A stretch of 64,000 nt of DNA, from contig NZ_LMFC01000002.1 of NCBI RefSeq assembly GCF_001426705.1, positions 290,559 to 354,558 on the forward strand. Reading direction: 5' to 3'. The DNA is from Cellulomonas sp. Root485 (GTDB lineage: Bacteria; Actinomycetota; Actinomycetes; Actinomycetales; Cellulomonadaceae). Within the stretch, counting starts at the first letter, position 1. Every line of letters begins with the position of its first letter. Below are positions 44,406 through 53,187 of the stretch, piece after piece. A model generated the notes under the pieces. It was not told where the DNA came from. It saw only the letters and a list, made by a program, of their open reading frames with translations, and made no database searches. Made by a program: the position numbers and the translations under genes.

Positions 44406-44942
44406 CTACAGGTACTGCCCGGTCGACGGGTCGGGGGAGCCGTCGGCACGCGGGACCGGGACGGGCGCGCCGGGGTGCGGGGGCCCGGCGGGCAGCTGCC
44501 GACGCATCCCGGCCAGCTGGCCCTGCGCCGCCACCTGCTGGGCCACCAGAGCGGTCTGGATGCCGTGGAACAGCCCCTCCAGCCAGCCGACCAGCTGCGC
44601 CTGGGCGATCCGCAGCTCGGCGTCGGACGGCGCCTGGTCCTCGACGAACGGCAGCGTGATCCGGTGCAGCTCCGCGACGAGCTCCGGGGAGAGGCCCTCC
44701 TCGAGCTCGTGCAGGGACCGCTCGTGGATCTCCGCCAGCCGGGCGCGCGCCGCGTCGTCGAGAGGTGCGCTGCGGACCTCGTCGAGGAGCTGCTTGATCA
44801 TCGTGCCGATGCGCATGACCTTCGCGGGCTGGCCGACGAGCGTGGTGATGTCCTCGGGCTCGTCGTCGTCCGGCACCGGGTCCAGCACCTCCACGCGCGG
44901 CTTGTCGTCGGTGGGGGCGTCCTGCGCGTCGTTGTCGGTCAC
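44406..44942 (-). CDS. bpa: Bacterial proteasome activator
   Basis: 178 residues of the Bpa/PafE (DUF2587) family. An acidic N-terminus (DPVPDDDEPEDITTL) leads into a helical core (PAKVMRIGTMIKQLLDEVRS; RLAEIHERSLHELEEGLSPE; LVGWLEGLFHGIQTALVAQQ), then a Pro-rich linker and the C-terminal GQYL, the sequence that docks into the 20S proteasome and opens its gate. It forms a ring that feeds unfolded proteins for ATP-independent degradation, so the genome should encode a 20S proteasome. GTG start 6 nt after a GAGAAT -10-like hexamer. Confidence 0.93.
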   Translation of the reverse strand: MTDNDAQDAPTDDKPRVEVLDPVPDDDEPEDITTLVGQPAKVMRIGTMIKQLLDEVRSAPLDDAARARLAEIHERSLHELEEGLSPELVAELHRITLPFVEDQAPSDAELRIAQAQLVGWLEGLFHGIQTALVAQQVAAQGQLAGMRRQLPAGPPHPGAPVPVPRADGSPDPSTGQYL

Positions 44943-45008
44943 CCGGGCATTCTCACCGACTGTGGTGCCCGGCGCAGCCCCTCCGTCCGGCTGGCTAGGG
45001 TGTGCGCC

Positions 45009-46238
45009 ATGGCCTGGCTCACCACACCTGCCCATGCCCGGTGGCTCGAGGACGAGACGGACCGGCTCCTCGACTTCGGACGCGCTTCGGTCGTGCCGGG
45101 GGGTTTCGCTCGCCAGGACGAGGCGGGTGCCGCGGTCGACGGTCCGCTCGAGCTCTGGATCGCGTGCCGGATGACGCACGTCTACGCGATCGGTCACCTG
45201 CTGGGCCGCCCGGGCTCCGCCGCCCTCGTCGACCACGGTCTGGCCGCGCTCACGGGCGCGTTCCACGACGCCGAGCACGGTGGCTGGTTCGCCGAGGTCG
45301 AGCGCGACGGCACCCCGCGGGACACCGACAAGGCCGCCTACCCGCACGCCTTCGTCATCCTCGCCGCCTCGAGCGCGACCGCCGCCGGCCGACCGGGCGC
45401 CCGCGCCCTGCTGGACGAGGCGCTCGCCGTCTCGGTGCAGCGGTTCTGGGACGACGCCGCCGGCATGGCCGTGGAGCAGTGGGACCGGACCTTCACGACG
45501 CTCGACGGCTACCGCGGCGTCAACGCGAACATGCACACCGTCGAGGCGTACCTCGCCGCGGCGGACGTCACGGGCGACCGCATCTGGCTCGACCGCGCGC
45601 TGCGCATCGTCGAGCGCGTGGTGCACGGCTGGGCCGCCGGGAACTCCTGGCGCATCCCCGAGCACTTCGACGCCGACTGGGTGGCGGACCTCGAGTACAA
45701 CGTGGACACCCCGGCGCACCCGTTCCGGCCCTACGGCGCGACCATCGGCCACTGGCTGGAGTGGGCGCGGCTGACCCTGCACGCCCGCGCCGCGATCACC
45801 GCCCGCGGTGACGTCGCCTCCGCCTGGATGCTCGAGGACGCGGTCGCCCTGTTCGACGCCGCCGTGCGCGAGGGCTGGGACGTCGACGGCGCCCCCGGCT
45901 TCGTCTACACGGTCGACTGGTCCGGCGCACCCGTCGTGCGCGAGCGGATGCACTGGGTGGCCGCCGAGGGTGTCGCCGCCGCTGCTGCCCTGCACGCCGC
46001 GACCGGCGAGGCCCGGTTCGACGACGCCTACACGCAGTGGTGGGAGTACATCGGCGCGCACCACCTGGACCGGGTCGGGGGGTCGTGGTGGCACGAGCTC
46101 GGCACCGACAACCAGGTGTCCCGCACGGTCTGGTCCGGCAAGGCCGACCTCTACCACGCGGTTCAGGCGACCCTGATCCCGCGCCTCCCGCTGACCCCGG
46201 TCATCACCCCGGCCCTCGCGGCAGGCCTGCTCGACTAG
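45009..46238 (+). CDS. AGE-family epimerase/isomerase
   Basis: 409 residues, an (alpha/alpha)6 barrel of the N-acylglucosamine 2-epimerase/mannose isomerase superfamily. ELWIACRMTHVYAIG, AAYPHAFVILAASSA, GVNANMHTVEAYLAA and WHELGTDNQ with conserved Arg and His residues mark the active site. The HMTHVYA-like and NANMHT motifs fit sugar isomerases such as mannose/glucose isomerase or sulfoquinovose isomerase better than GlcNAc epimerase; the exact substrate is open. ATG 7 nt after TAGGGT, no Shine-Dalgarno. Ends before a double-hairpin intergenic element. Confidence 0.9.
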   Translation: MAWLTTPAHARWLEDETDRLLDFGRASVVPGGFARQDEAGAAVDGPLELWIACRMTHVYAIGHLLGRPGSAALVDHGLAALTGAFHDAEHGGWFAEVERDGTPRDTDKAAYPHAFVILAASSATAAGRPGARALLDEALAVSVQRFWDDAAGMAVEQWDRTFTTLDGYRGVNANMHTVEAYLAAADVTGDRIWLDRALRIVERVVHGWAAGNSWRIPEHFDADWVADLEYNVDTPAHPFRPYGATIGHWLEWARLTLHARAAITARGDVASAWMLEDAVALFDAAVREGWDVDGAPGFVYTVDWSGAPVVRERMHWVAAEGVAAAAALHAATGEARFDDAYTQWWEYIGAHHLDRVGGSWWHELGTDNQVSRTVWSGKADLYHAVQATLIPRLPLTPVITPALAAGLLD

Positions 46239-46250
46239 CTCTGTCGCGCA

Positions 46251-46357
46251 ACGTCCGCACGTCCGGTCGTCCTGACGCTCGAGTCCGCGGACGTCCCACT
46301 CCCACACCCGTAGCGTCCGCACATTCGGTCGTCGGGACGCTCGAATGTGCGGACGTC
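46251..46357. repeat. Double-hairpin intergenic element, copy 1
   Basis: Four blocks in 107 bp: ACGTCCGCAC, GCGGACGTC, TAGCGTCCGCAC and GTGCGGACGTC. The second half forms a 14-bp perfect stem, CGTCCGCACATTCG (46314-46327) with CGAATGTGCGGACG (46342-46355). A copy with the same order and length lies at 55.9 kb. Located between convergent gene ends. Confidence 0.85.
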
Positions 46358-46375
46358 GCGCGGCGGAAGCAGGGG

Positions 46376-47356
46376 TCAGGGGATCAGGAGGACCTTGCCG
46401 AAGGCCTCGCCCGACTCCAGCAGGCGGTGCGCGTCGGCGGCCTGGTCGAACCCGAGGCGGGCGTGCACCACCGGCCGCACCCACCGGTCCTCGACGAACG
46501 GCCACGCGTGCCGACGGACCCCGTCCATGATCGCGACCTTCTGCTCGAGCGGGCGGGAGCGGAGCATCGTGCCCAGCACGCTCGCCCGCTTGGCCAGCAG
46601 CACCGACAGGTCCAGCTCACCGCGTCGCCCCTGCTGCATCCCGATGACCACCAGGCGTCCGTCGTCGGCGAGCATCGCCAGGTTCTCCGCCAGGCCGCCG
46701 CCGCCCAGCACGTCGAGCACGACGTCGGCACCGTGCCCGTCGGTCGCGGCGAGCAGGCGGTCCACCAGCCCGGGCTCGTGGTGGTCGAGCGCCGCGTCCG
46801 CACCCAGCGCGAGGACCCGAGCGGTGCGTTCCGGGCCGCCGGCGGTCGCCAGGACGCGTGTGCCCAGGGCGCGGGCGAGCTGGACCGCGACGGTGCCGAC
46901 CCCGCCCGAGCCGCCTCGGACGAGGAGGATCTCGCCGGGCGTCAGCCGGGCGGCGCGCAGGTTCGACCACACGGTCGCCAGGCCCTCGGGCAGCGCGGCG
47001 GCGTCGACGGTCGACAGGTCGTCGGGCAGGCGCAGCGCGAGCCCGACCGGGACGGCGACCTGTTCTGCGTAGCCGCCGCCCGCGAGCAGGGCGGCGACCC
47101 GGTCCCCGACCTGCGGGTCGTCGGGACCCAGTGCCAGCCCGCGCGCGACGACGGTGCCCGAGACCTCGAGACCGGGCCAGGCGGGCGTTCCCGCCGGAGG
47201 CGGATAGTGCCCTGCCCGCTGCAGCAGGTCGGCCCTGTTGACGCCGGCCGCTGCGACCCTCACGATCAGGTCGCGCGGTCCCGCCACGGGGTCAGGGACG
47301 TCCTGCACGGCGAGGACGTCCGGATCGCCCGGCTTTGTGATGACGACCGCTCGCAC
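46376..47356 (-). CDS. NAD(P)H-quinone oxidoreductase, zinc-free MDR type
   Basis: 326 residues. QOR/PIG3-type medium-chain reductase: catalytic-domain AGVNRADLLQRAGHYPPPAG, GLEVSGTVVARG, and the NADPH-binding GGSGGVGTVAVQLARALGTR; no catalytic zinc ligands. Reduces quinones or related electrophiles with NADPH. GTG at 47356 lies 6 nt behind TACTGT on the minus strand; an upstream in-frame start would overlap the conservon promoter region. Divergent from cvnA. Confidence 0.92.
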   Translation of the reverse strand: MRAVVITKPGDPDVLAVQDVPDPVAGPRDLIVRVAAAGVNRADLLQRAGHYPPPAGTPAWPGLEVSGTVVARGLALGPDDPQVGDRVAALLAGGGYAEQVAVPVGLALRLPDDLSTVDAAALPEGLATVWSNLRAARLTPGEILLVRGGSGGVGTVAVQLARALGTRVLATAGGPERTARVLALGADAALDHHEPGLVDRLLAATDGHGADVVLDVLGGGGLAENLAMLADDGRLVVIGMQQGRRGELDLSVLLAKRASVLGTMLRSRPLEQKVAIMDGVRRHAWPFVEDRWVRPVVHARLGFDQAADAHRLLESGEAFGKVLLIP

Positions 47357-47411
47357 GTCCGCACAGTAAACCCGGGAGCACTCCGCCGACGCAGTCAGCC
47401 TCGTTGCTAGC

Positions 47412-47438
47412 ACATGACACCCGAACGGGGTGTCATGT
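47412..47438. promoter_or_regulatory. Perfect 11-bp palindrome between qor and the conservon
   Basis: ACATGACACCC-GAACG-GGGTGTCATGT: two perfect 11-bp arms around 5 bp. It sits 44 bp from the qor-like promoter and 170 bp from cvnA. Its AT content is higher than its surroundings, so an operator is more likely than a terminator. The cognate regulator is unknown. Confidence 0.65.
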
Positions 47439-47607
47439 CGCCGTATCCGGGGGGGTGAGGTCCATGGCAAACTCTGCCGTTGGCTAATGGTCTGGTGTCC
47501 AACAGCCGATGAACGCCAACGGGACACCTCATCGGTCAACTGACCGGGACAGCACGACCGGTACGAATGGTGGCAACACCCGTTGCCGGAACACGGAAGG
47601 GAACGAC

Positions 47608-50600
47608 ATGCTGCGACGGCTCGGCATCCGCGCCAAAGTGATGGCTGTCCTTGCCGTCCCCATGATCGTGCTGCTCGCAGCCGGTGGGTTCATCTCGTGG
47701 AACGCCATCCAGGAGCTGCGGTACGCCAAGGCCGCCGACAGCGTGATCACGACGCTGCAGGCGTACACCCCCGTGTCGAGCTCGCTGCAGGCCGAGCGGC
47801 TCCTGTCGCTCAACGGCGGCTCCGCGGAAGACATCGCCGCAGCGCGTGCCCAGACCGACGCCGCGCTGAACGCGGTCCGGCCCATCACGGCCAAGCTCGA
47901 CCTCAGCCAGTTCCCGCAGCCGGTCGTCGACCGGTTCGTCGAGGTGCAGCTCGCGCACAACACGATGCTCCCCGCCGTCCGTACTGGCGTCGACATCAAG
48001 TCGCAGCGGGCCCAGCTCGAGAACAACTACGCCGCGATCATCGAGGGCCAGCTCAGCCTCATGGAGCAGGTCGCCAACAGCCTCGAGAACCGCGACCTGG
48101 CGCAGTACGTCACCGCCTACCGCGAGATCGGCACCACCGCCGACAACCTGGTCGTCGAGATGATCGACGGCATCGCGCTCCTCGGCACCCGCGCGCCGGC
48201 CCCTGCCTCGGTCCGCCAGTACGACACGCAGACCGCCGCCACCGAGCTGGCCCGCGCCCGCTCGCACGCCGCGATGGACGCGCTCGGCGTCGACTCCCTG
48301 GTCATGCCGACCAAGGACCCGACCTCCAACTTCACCCGGATGCGGGCGCCCCTCCAGCAGGGCAACCCGGCCGGCTTCGCGCTGATCGACCCCGTCGCGT
48401 ACGTCGGTGAGATCCAGCAGCAGCTGGTCAGCCTCTCCGAGCTCAACACCGGCGTGCTGGACGAGGCCCACAAGGTCGCCTCCGCCTCGGCGGACGAGGC
48501 CCAGGCCCAGGCTCTCGTCACCATCGGCATCGTGGTCGCGGCCCTCGTCGCCTCCCTCTTCTTCGCCCTCCTCGTCGCCCGAGGGATCGTCGTCCCGCTG
48601 CGCCGCCTGACGAAGGCTGCCGCCGACGTCCGCGAGCAGCTGCCGCGACTGGTCGAGCAGGTGGCCATCCCCGGTGAGGGTCCGGAGATCACCCTGGCGC
48701 CCATCCCGGTGACGTCCCGCGACGAGGTCGGCCAGCTGGCCGCAGCCTTCAACTCGGTGAACTCGACCACGGTCCAGGTCGCCCAGGAGCAGGCCGCGCT
48801 GCGTGGCTCCATCGCGGAGATGTTCGTCAACGTCGCCCGCCGCGACCAGGTCCTCCTCAACCGCCAGCTGTCGTTCATCGACTCCCTGGAGCGTGCCGAG
48901 GAAGACCCGAGCACCCTGGCGAACCTGTTCCGCCTCGACCACCTCGCCACCCGCATGCGTCGTAACGCGGAGTCCCTCCTCGTCCTCGCCGGCATCGACT
49001 CCGGTCGTCGTCTGCGCGACGCCATGCCGCTGTCCGACGTCGTCCGCACGGCCTCCTCGGAGATCGAGCAGTACGACCGGGTCGAGCTCGACCTGCAGGT
49101 CGACCCGCACATGCACGGCTTCAACGCCCTCGGCGCCGCGCACATGCTCGCCGAGCTCCTCGAGAACGCGACGATCTTCTCCGAGCCGGAGACGCCCGTC
49201 ACGGTCACCACCGGTGTCTCGGGCCAGTTCGTGGTCGTCCGCATCCTCGACCAGGGCCTGGGCATGAGCGACGTGGAGCTCGAGGCCGCGAACTCGAAGA
49301 TCATCTCGACGTCCGCCAGCGACTCCCTGGGCAACCAGCGCCTCGGCCTCTTCGTCGTCGGCCGCATCGCCCAGCGCCTCGGTGCCGACGTGCGGCTGCT
49401 CAAGGCCGCGCACGGCACCGGTACCGAGACGATCGTCCGGTTCCCCGCCACGCTGTTCGTGATGACGGAGACCAACCTGTACGGCAACGGGGCGCCCGCC
49501 GCCCTGGCCGCACAGCGCAACGACCCGGGCCTGCCGCAGATCGAGGCGCCCGTCGTCGAGGAGGTCAACCTCGCCGCGCTGACGGACGGCCAGACCTCGC
49601 TCGGTCTGCCGCACCGCCGCCGTCGTGACGACGGTTCCGACGAGCCCGTCGGCCCCATCCCCGTCACGGAGCTGGCGCAGTCCACGGGTCTGCCGAGCCG
49701 GTCGAAGAAGACGTTCGACGAGGACAACCTCGTCCTGCCCGAGGCCCCTGACGGCCACATCGCCCCCGAGATCTCCGCGGCAGGCTCCGACTGGAAGCCC
49801 GCGACGGTCGCGCCCCTCAAGGGTGGTCTGCCGAGCCGCAGCCGCGCCTCGACGTCCGCCTGGGCCAAGCCCGAGGAGCCGGCTCCGAGCGGCCCCGCCC
49901 CTGCCCCCGCGCCCGCGGCCCGTGCCGGTCTCTTCTCCGGCTTCCGCGGCCGCACCGAGGCCACGTCCACCGACACCGGCGAGAACCTCGTCGTCCCGGG
50001 CCTGCAGTCCGAGGACCAGGAGCGCGCACAGCTGCCCGCGCAGTCCAACGCCGTCCGCGCACCGTGGATGTCGAGCGGTGCCCACGCCGCGCCCGTCGAG
50101 CCGATGGTCGTCCCGCAGCTCGCGGACGACGACGACTCGTGGGAGGCGCAGGAGGCCGAGAACCGCGAGGCGCAGAACGTCGCGTCCGCTGCGGCTGCCG
50201 TGCAGGCCGAGGCGGCCCCCGTGCAGGACGAGGCACCCGCCTGGGAGCCGACGCCCGCCTGGGACACCGCGCAGGTCGAGGCTCCGGCTGCCGAGGCCGC
50301 GGCCTGGGAGGCGCCCGCCTGGGACGCCCCTGTCGCCGAGGCCGTCGCGGCCGAGGTCCCCGTCTGGGAGGCGCCCGTCGCCGAGGTCCCGACGTGGGAG
50401 GCCCCCGCCGCCGAGACCGCTGCGTGGGAGGCTCCCGCCGCCGAGACCGCTGCGTGGGAGGCGCCCGCCGACGAGACTCCCGGTTGGGGTGCTCCCGTCG
50501 CCGACGCTCCCGTCTGGCAGGACTCCACCACGTCGCAGACCCCCGTCTGGGACGACACCGCTGACCAGACCCCTGCCGAGGCTCCCGCCTGGGACGTGCT

Positions 50601-52254
50601 CCCCGCTGCCGAGACCGGCGCGGAGACCTTCACGCAGGCTCCTGCCTGGGACGCACCGGTCGTCGCCGAGACGCCCACCTGGGAGGCGCCCGCCGCCGCC
50701 GCGTCCGCCTGGGACCAGACGGCCGTCGACGACGAGCCCGGCTGGGAGGCACCGGTCGTCGGCGACGACGCCCCCGCCGCCCTGACGTCGCGCTCCGCCG
50801 CCCCGGCGCCGGAGGAGGAGGTCGCAGCTCCTGCGGCCGCCGTACCGGTCGCACCGGCCGCGCCCGTCCGGACCTTCACGTCCTACAGCGGCTACGCCGG
50901 CTGGGGCGCTCCCGCCGCGGACGCGTACCAGCCGTCGGACCGCCTGCTCGACGAGGCCCGTGCCTGGCACACGGGCGCCATGCCGATCGTCCCGGAGGCT
51001 GCCGTCGCAGCTGCCGCGCCGGTCGAGGCGCCTGCTGAGCCCGTCGAGGAGCCGGCCCCGGCCGTCGACGACGCCGCCTGGCCCGTCCCCGCCTGGGAGC
51101 CGCCGACCTGGCAGTCGCCCGAGTGGGCCGAGCAGCCGGCCGAAGCTGCTGCCGAGGTCGAGGTCGAGCCCGAGGTCGAGCCTGAGGTCGCGGTCGTCGA
51201 CGGTGTCGCGTTCCAGCGCGTCTACCTCGAGCCCGAGCCGTCCGGCGACGCCCCCGTCGCGTCCTACGTCGCACCGGAGCCTGTCGTCGAGGAGGCTCCC
51301 CAGTGGGCAGCTCCCGCGCAGGAGGCGGCGCCGGCGTGGCCGACGTTCCAGGCCCCCCAGCAGGTCGAGGCTCCGACGCAGGTGTTCACACCGGTCGAGG
51401 TCGCTGCAGCCGTCGAGCCGGAGCGCGCACCGCAGGCACCCGTCTACCAGGAGGCCCCGGTCGCGTACGCCGCACCCGAGGCCGCCGCGGCCCCGGCGTG
51501 GGCCCCGACCGCACCCGCCCAGGCAGCTCCGGCCGCCCAGGCTCCGTTCGCCGAGGTCGTCCAGCCGCAGTCGGACGACGCCAAGGGCCGCCGCAAGTGG
51601 GGCCTGTTCGGGCGGAAGAAGGGTGACGACGGCGCTCCGGAGGTCTCCGGACCCGTCCCGGTGCAGAGCGCGCCCGCCCCCGCCGCCCAGGTCGCCCCCG
51701 TGCGGACCTCGGCGTGGACGGCGGACTCCGCCGCCCCGCAGTCGCCCACGGGTGCCGACTCGTCGCAGTCGTGGATGGCGTCGACCACCTGGTCGGCACC
51801 GGCCGCTCCCGCGCCGCACGCTCCGGCCCCGCTGGAGCCCGTGTCGGCAGGGACGTGGGCTCCGCCCGAGTGGGCCGCACGGCCCGGCAGCAACGCTGCG
51901 CCGTCGCAGACGGTCCCGCAGCCCGCGCTGCCGCCGTCGGTGGCACCCCGGGTCGGCACGCTCGACGACGAGGTGGCAGCGATGCTGGCCCTCCGTTCGG
52001 ACATCCAGGAGCAGGCACTCTCCGAGCTCTCCCAGCTGTCGGCCTACCGGCCGGCCGCCTCGGGTGGCAACGCGGAGCGCCTCACCAAGCGAGTCCCCAC
52101 AGCTGTCCCGGCGACGACCGTCACCGAGGACGAAGGGAAGCCCGTGCAGCGTGATGCGGACCAGCTCCGGTCGCGTCTGTCGAGCTTCCAGTCCGGGACC
52201 TCTCGTGGCCGTCGTGCCACGGAGGACCCGTCCGGCCAGAACGGCGTGAGCTGA
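47608..52254 (+). CDS. cvnA: Conservon sensor kinase-like protein CvnA with NIT domain and giant repetitive tail
   Basis: 1548 residues. TM helix ~8-30; extracellular nitrate/nitrite-sensor-like (NIT) helical domain ~35-300; TM helix ~303-328; HAMP; LFRLDHLATRMRRN with His445; HATPase N-box ELLENA (516-521) and G1 DQGLGM (548-553), G2 LGLFVVGRIAQ. After ~620 comes a low-complexity tail of over 900 residues, rich in Ala, Pro, Glu and Trp, with 10-residue repeats around 870-1000, a basic patch (GRRKWGLFGRKKG) and a conserved-looking final helix (DDEVAAMLALRSDIQEQALS). CvnA proteins anchor a complex with the CvnB-D gene products that follow. ATG at 47608 has GGAAGGGA upstream; an ATG 33 codons earlier lacks one. 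Confidence 0.93.
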   Translation: MLRRLGIRAKVMAVLAVPMIVLLAAGGFISWNAIQELRYAKAADSVITTLQAYTPVSSSLQAERLLSLNGGSAEDIAAARAQTDAALNAVRPITAKLDLSQFPQPVVDRFVEVQLAHNTMLPAVRTGVDIKSQRAQLENNYAAIIEGQLSLMEQVANSLENRDLAQYVTAYREIGTTADNLVVEMIDGIALLGTRAPAPASVRQYDTQTAATELARARSHAAMDALGVDSLVMPTKDPTSNFTRMRAPLQQGNPAGFALIDPVAYVGEIQQQLVSLSELNTGVLDEAHKVASASADEAQAQALVTIGIVVAALVASLFFALLVARGIVVPLRRLTKAAADVREQLPRLVEQVAIPGEGPEITLAPIPVTSRDEVGQLAAAFNSVNSTTVQVAQEQAALRGSIAEMFVNVARRDQVLLNRQLSFIDSLERAEEDPSTLANLFRLDHLATRMRRNAESLLVLAGIDSGRRLRDAMPLSDVVRTASSEIEQYDRVELDLQVDPHMHGFNALGAAHMLAELLENATIFSEPETPVTVTTGVSGQFVVVRILDQGLGMSDVELEAANSKIISTSASDSLGNQRLGLFVVGRIAQRLGADVRLLKAAHGTGTETIVRFPATLFVMTETNLYGNGAPAALAAQRNDPGLPQIEAPVVEEVNLAALTDGQTSLGLPHRRRRDDGSDEPVGPIPVTELAQSTGLPSRSKKTFDEDNLVLPEAPDGHIAPEISAAGSDWKPATVAPLKGGLPSRSRASTSAWAKPEEPAPSGPAPAPAPAARAGLFSGFRGRTEATSTDTGENLVVPGLQSEDQERAQLPAQSNAVRAPWMSSGAHAAPVEPMVVPQLADDDDSWEAQEAENREAQNVASAAAAVQAEAAPVQDEAPAWEPTPAWDTAQVEAPAAEAAAWEAPAWDAPVAEAVAAEVPVWEAPVAEVPTWEAPAAETAAWEAPAAETAAWEAPADETPGWGAPVADAPVWQDSTTSQTPVWDDTADQTPAEAPAWDVLPAAETGAETFTQAPAWDAPVVAETPTWEAPAAAASAWDQTAVDDEPGWEAPVVGDDAPAALTSRSAAPAPEEEVAAPAAAVPVAPAAPVRTFTSYSGYAGWGAPAADAYQPSDRLLDEARAWHTGAMPIVPEAAVAAAAPVEAPAEPVEEPAPAVDDAAWPVPAWEPPTWQSPEWAEQPAEAAAEVEVEPEVEPEVAVVDGVAFQRVYLEPEPSGDAPVASYVAPEPVVEEAPQWAAPAQEAAPAWPTFQAPQQVEAPTQVFTPVEVAAAVEPERAPQAPVYQEAPVAYAAPEAAAAPAWAPTAPAQAAPAAQAPFAEVVQPQSDDAKGRRKWGLFGRKKGDDGAPEVSGPVPVQSAPAPAAQVAPVRTSAWTADSAAPQSPTGADSSQSWMASTTWSAPAAPAPHAPAPLEPVSAGTWAPPEWAARPGSNAAPSQTVPQPALPPSVAPRVGTLDDEVAAMLALRSDIQEQALSELSQLSAYRPAASGGNAERLTKRVPTAVPATTVTEDEGKPVQRDADQLRSRLSSFQSGTSRGRRATEDPSGQNGVS
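50401..50460. repeat. 30-bp tandem duplication inside cvnA
   Basis: Bases 50401-50430 and 50431-50460 differ at one position only and each encodes the decapeptide APAAETAAWE. Flanking diverged units (APVAEVPTWE before, APADETPGWG and APVADAPVWQ after) show that the tail grew by in-frame repeat expansion. Confidence 0.9.
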
Positions 52255-52339
52255 TGACTGCCCCAGACCCCACAACCGTCGTCACCGCCATGGTGGCGTC
52301 TGACCCCGCAGTCATCGACTGCACCAGCAAGGAGGAAGT

Positions 52340-52789
52340 GTGACCGCGCTCAGCACCGAGGCAGCCAACTTCGGCTGGCTCCTGGACAACTTCGTCCGGA
52401 CCGTGCCCGGCACTCGCCACACACTCGTGGTGTCTGCGGACGGTCTTCTCATGGCGATGTCCGAGCAGCTCGACCGCACCAGCGGCGACCAGCTCGCGGC
52501 CATCGTCTCCGGGATGTCTAGCTTGACCCGAGGCGCCGCGCGCCAGCTCCGTGCGGGGGAGGTGCGTCAGGCGATCATCGAGATGGACAACTTGTTCCTC
52601 TTCCTCATGAGCGTCTCGAACGGCTCCGTCCTCGCCGTGGTCGCGGAGTCGAGCTGCGACGTGGGCCTCATCGGCTACGAGATGGCGATGCTCGTCTCTC
52701 GTACCGAAGCGACCCTCACCCCGCAGCTCATCTCCGAGATGCGTGGCCAGCTCCCTATCGACGGCGCCACCCGCGCCCCGGTGGCCTGA
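52340..52789 (+). CDS. cvnB: Conservon roadblock/LC7 protein CvnB
   Basis: 149 residues forming a roadblock/LC7 domain: ANFGWLLDNFVRTVPGTRHT, LVVSADGLLMAMSEQLDRTS, DQLAAIVSGMSSLTRGAA and SLLVVVAE-like SVLAVVAESSCDVGLIGYEM. In conservons it binds the Ras-like GTPase CvnD and probably regulates its nucleotide cycle at the membrane. GTG with AAGGAGG just upstream; 85 bp after cvnA, same operon. Confidence 0.95.
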   Translation: MTALSTEAANFGWLLDNFVRTVPGTRHTLVVSADGLLMAMSEQLDRTSGDQLAAIVSGMSSLTRGAARQLRAGEVRQAIIEMDNLFLFLMSVSNGSVLAVVAESSCDVGLIGYEMAMLVSRTEATLTPQLISEMRGQLPIDGATRAPVA

Positions 52790-52809
52790 GGCCACGGGGA
52801 GTCTGAACC

Positions 52810-53187
52810 ATGAGCGAGCACATCGAGTACGAGGCCAGAACGGTCCGGCCCTATGCCGTGACCGGTGGCCGCGTGCGCTCGGCGCGCTCCGACCTGCCTC
52901 TCGAGGCGCTGGTCGAGGCAATGCCGGGTGCCGTGACGAGCCAGGGTCTTCCGCCTGAGAAGCGGGCGATCCTCCAGCACGCCGCGTCCAACTACATCTC
53001 GGTCGCCGAGCTTTCTGCTCTGCTCCACCTGCCGCTCGGTGTGATCCGGATCCTCGTGTCCGACCTCGCCGACCAGCAGTACGTGCGTGTGCACACCTCA
53101 CAGCCGGTCGAGGTCAACACCGGTGAATCGCCTGCCCTGTCCCTCAGCGTGCTGGAGAGTGTTCTCAATGGCATTTCCGCCCTCTGA
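52810..53187 (+). CDS. cvnC: Conservon DUF742 protein CvnC
   Basis: 125 residues of the DUF742 family. YEARTVRPYAVTGGRVR is the family's N-terminal signature. Residues ~55-100 look like a winged helix (PEKRAILQHAASNYISVAEL, LPLGVIRILVSDLADQQYVR). It forms part of the CvnA-D complex; DNA binding is possible but unproven. It starts 21 bp after cvnB and its end overlaps cvnD by 20 bp. Confidence 0.95.
   Translation: MSEHIEYEARTVRPYAVTGGRVRSARSDLPLEALVEAMPGAVTSQGLPPEKRAILQHAASNYISVAELSALLHLPLGVIRILVSDLADQQYVRVHTSQPVEVNTGESPALSLSVLESVLNGISAL

Noticed and set aside
47509..47607. Upstream ATG for cvnA
   Set aside because: It gives a polar 33-residue lead before the signal-anchor helix and has no ribosome-binding site; the ATG at 47608 has a strong one.
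47536..52275. An almost uninterrupted 4.7-kb open frame antisense to cvnA
   Set aside because: High GC and the codon bias of cvnA remove stops from the opposite strand; the translated product is a low-complexity Arg/Gly/Asp/Leu mixture without domains, whereas the sense frame has NIT, HAMP and HATPase motifs.
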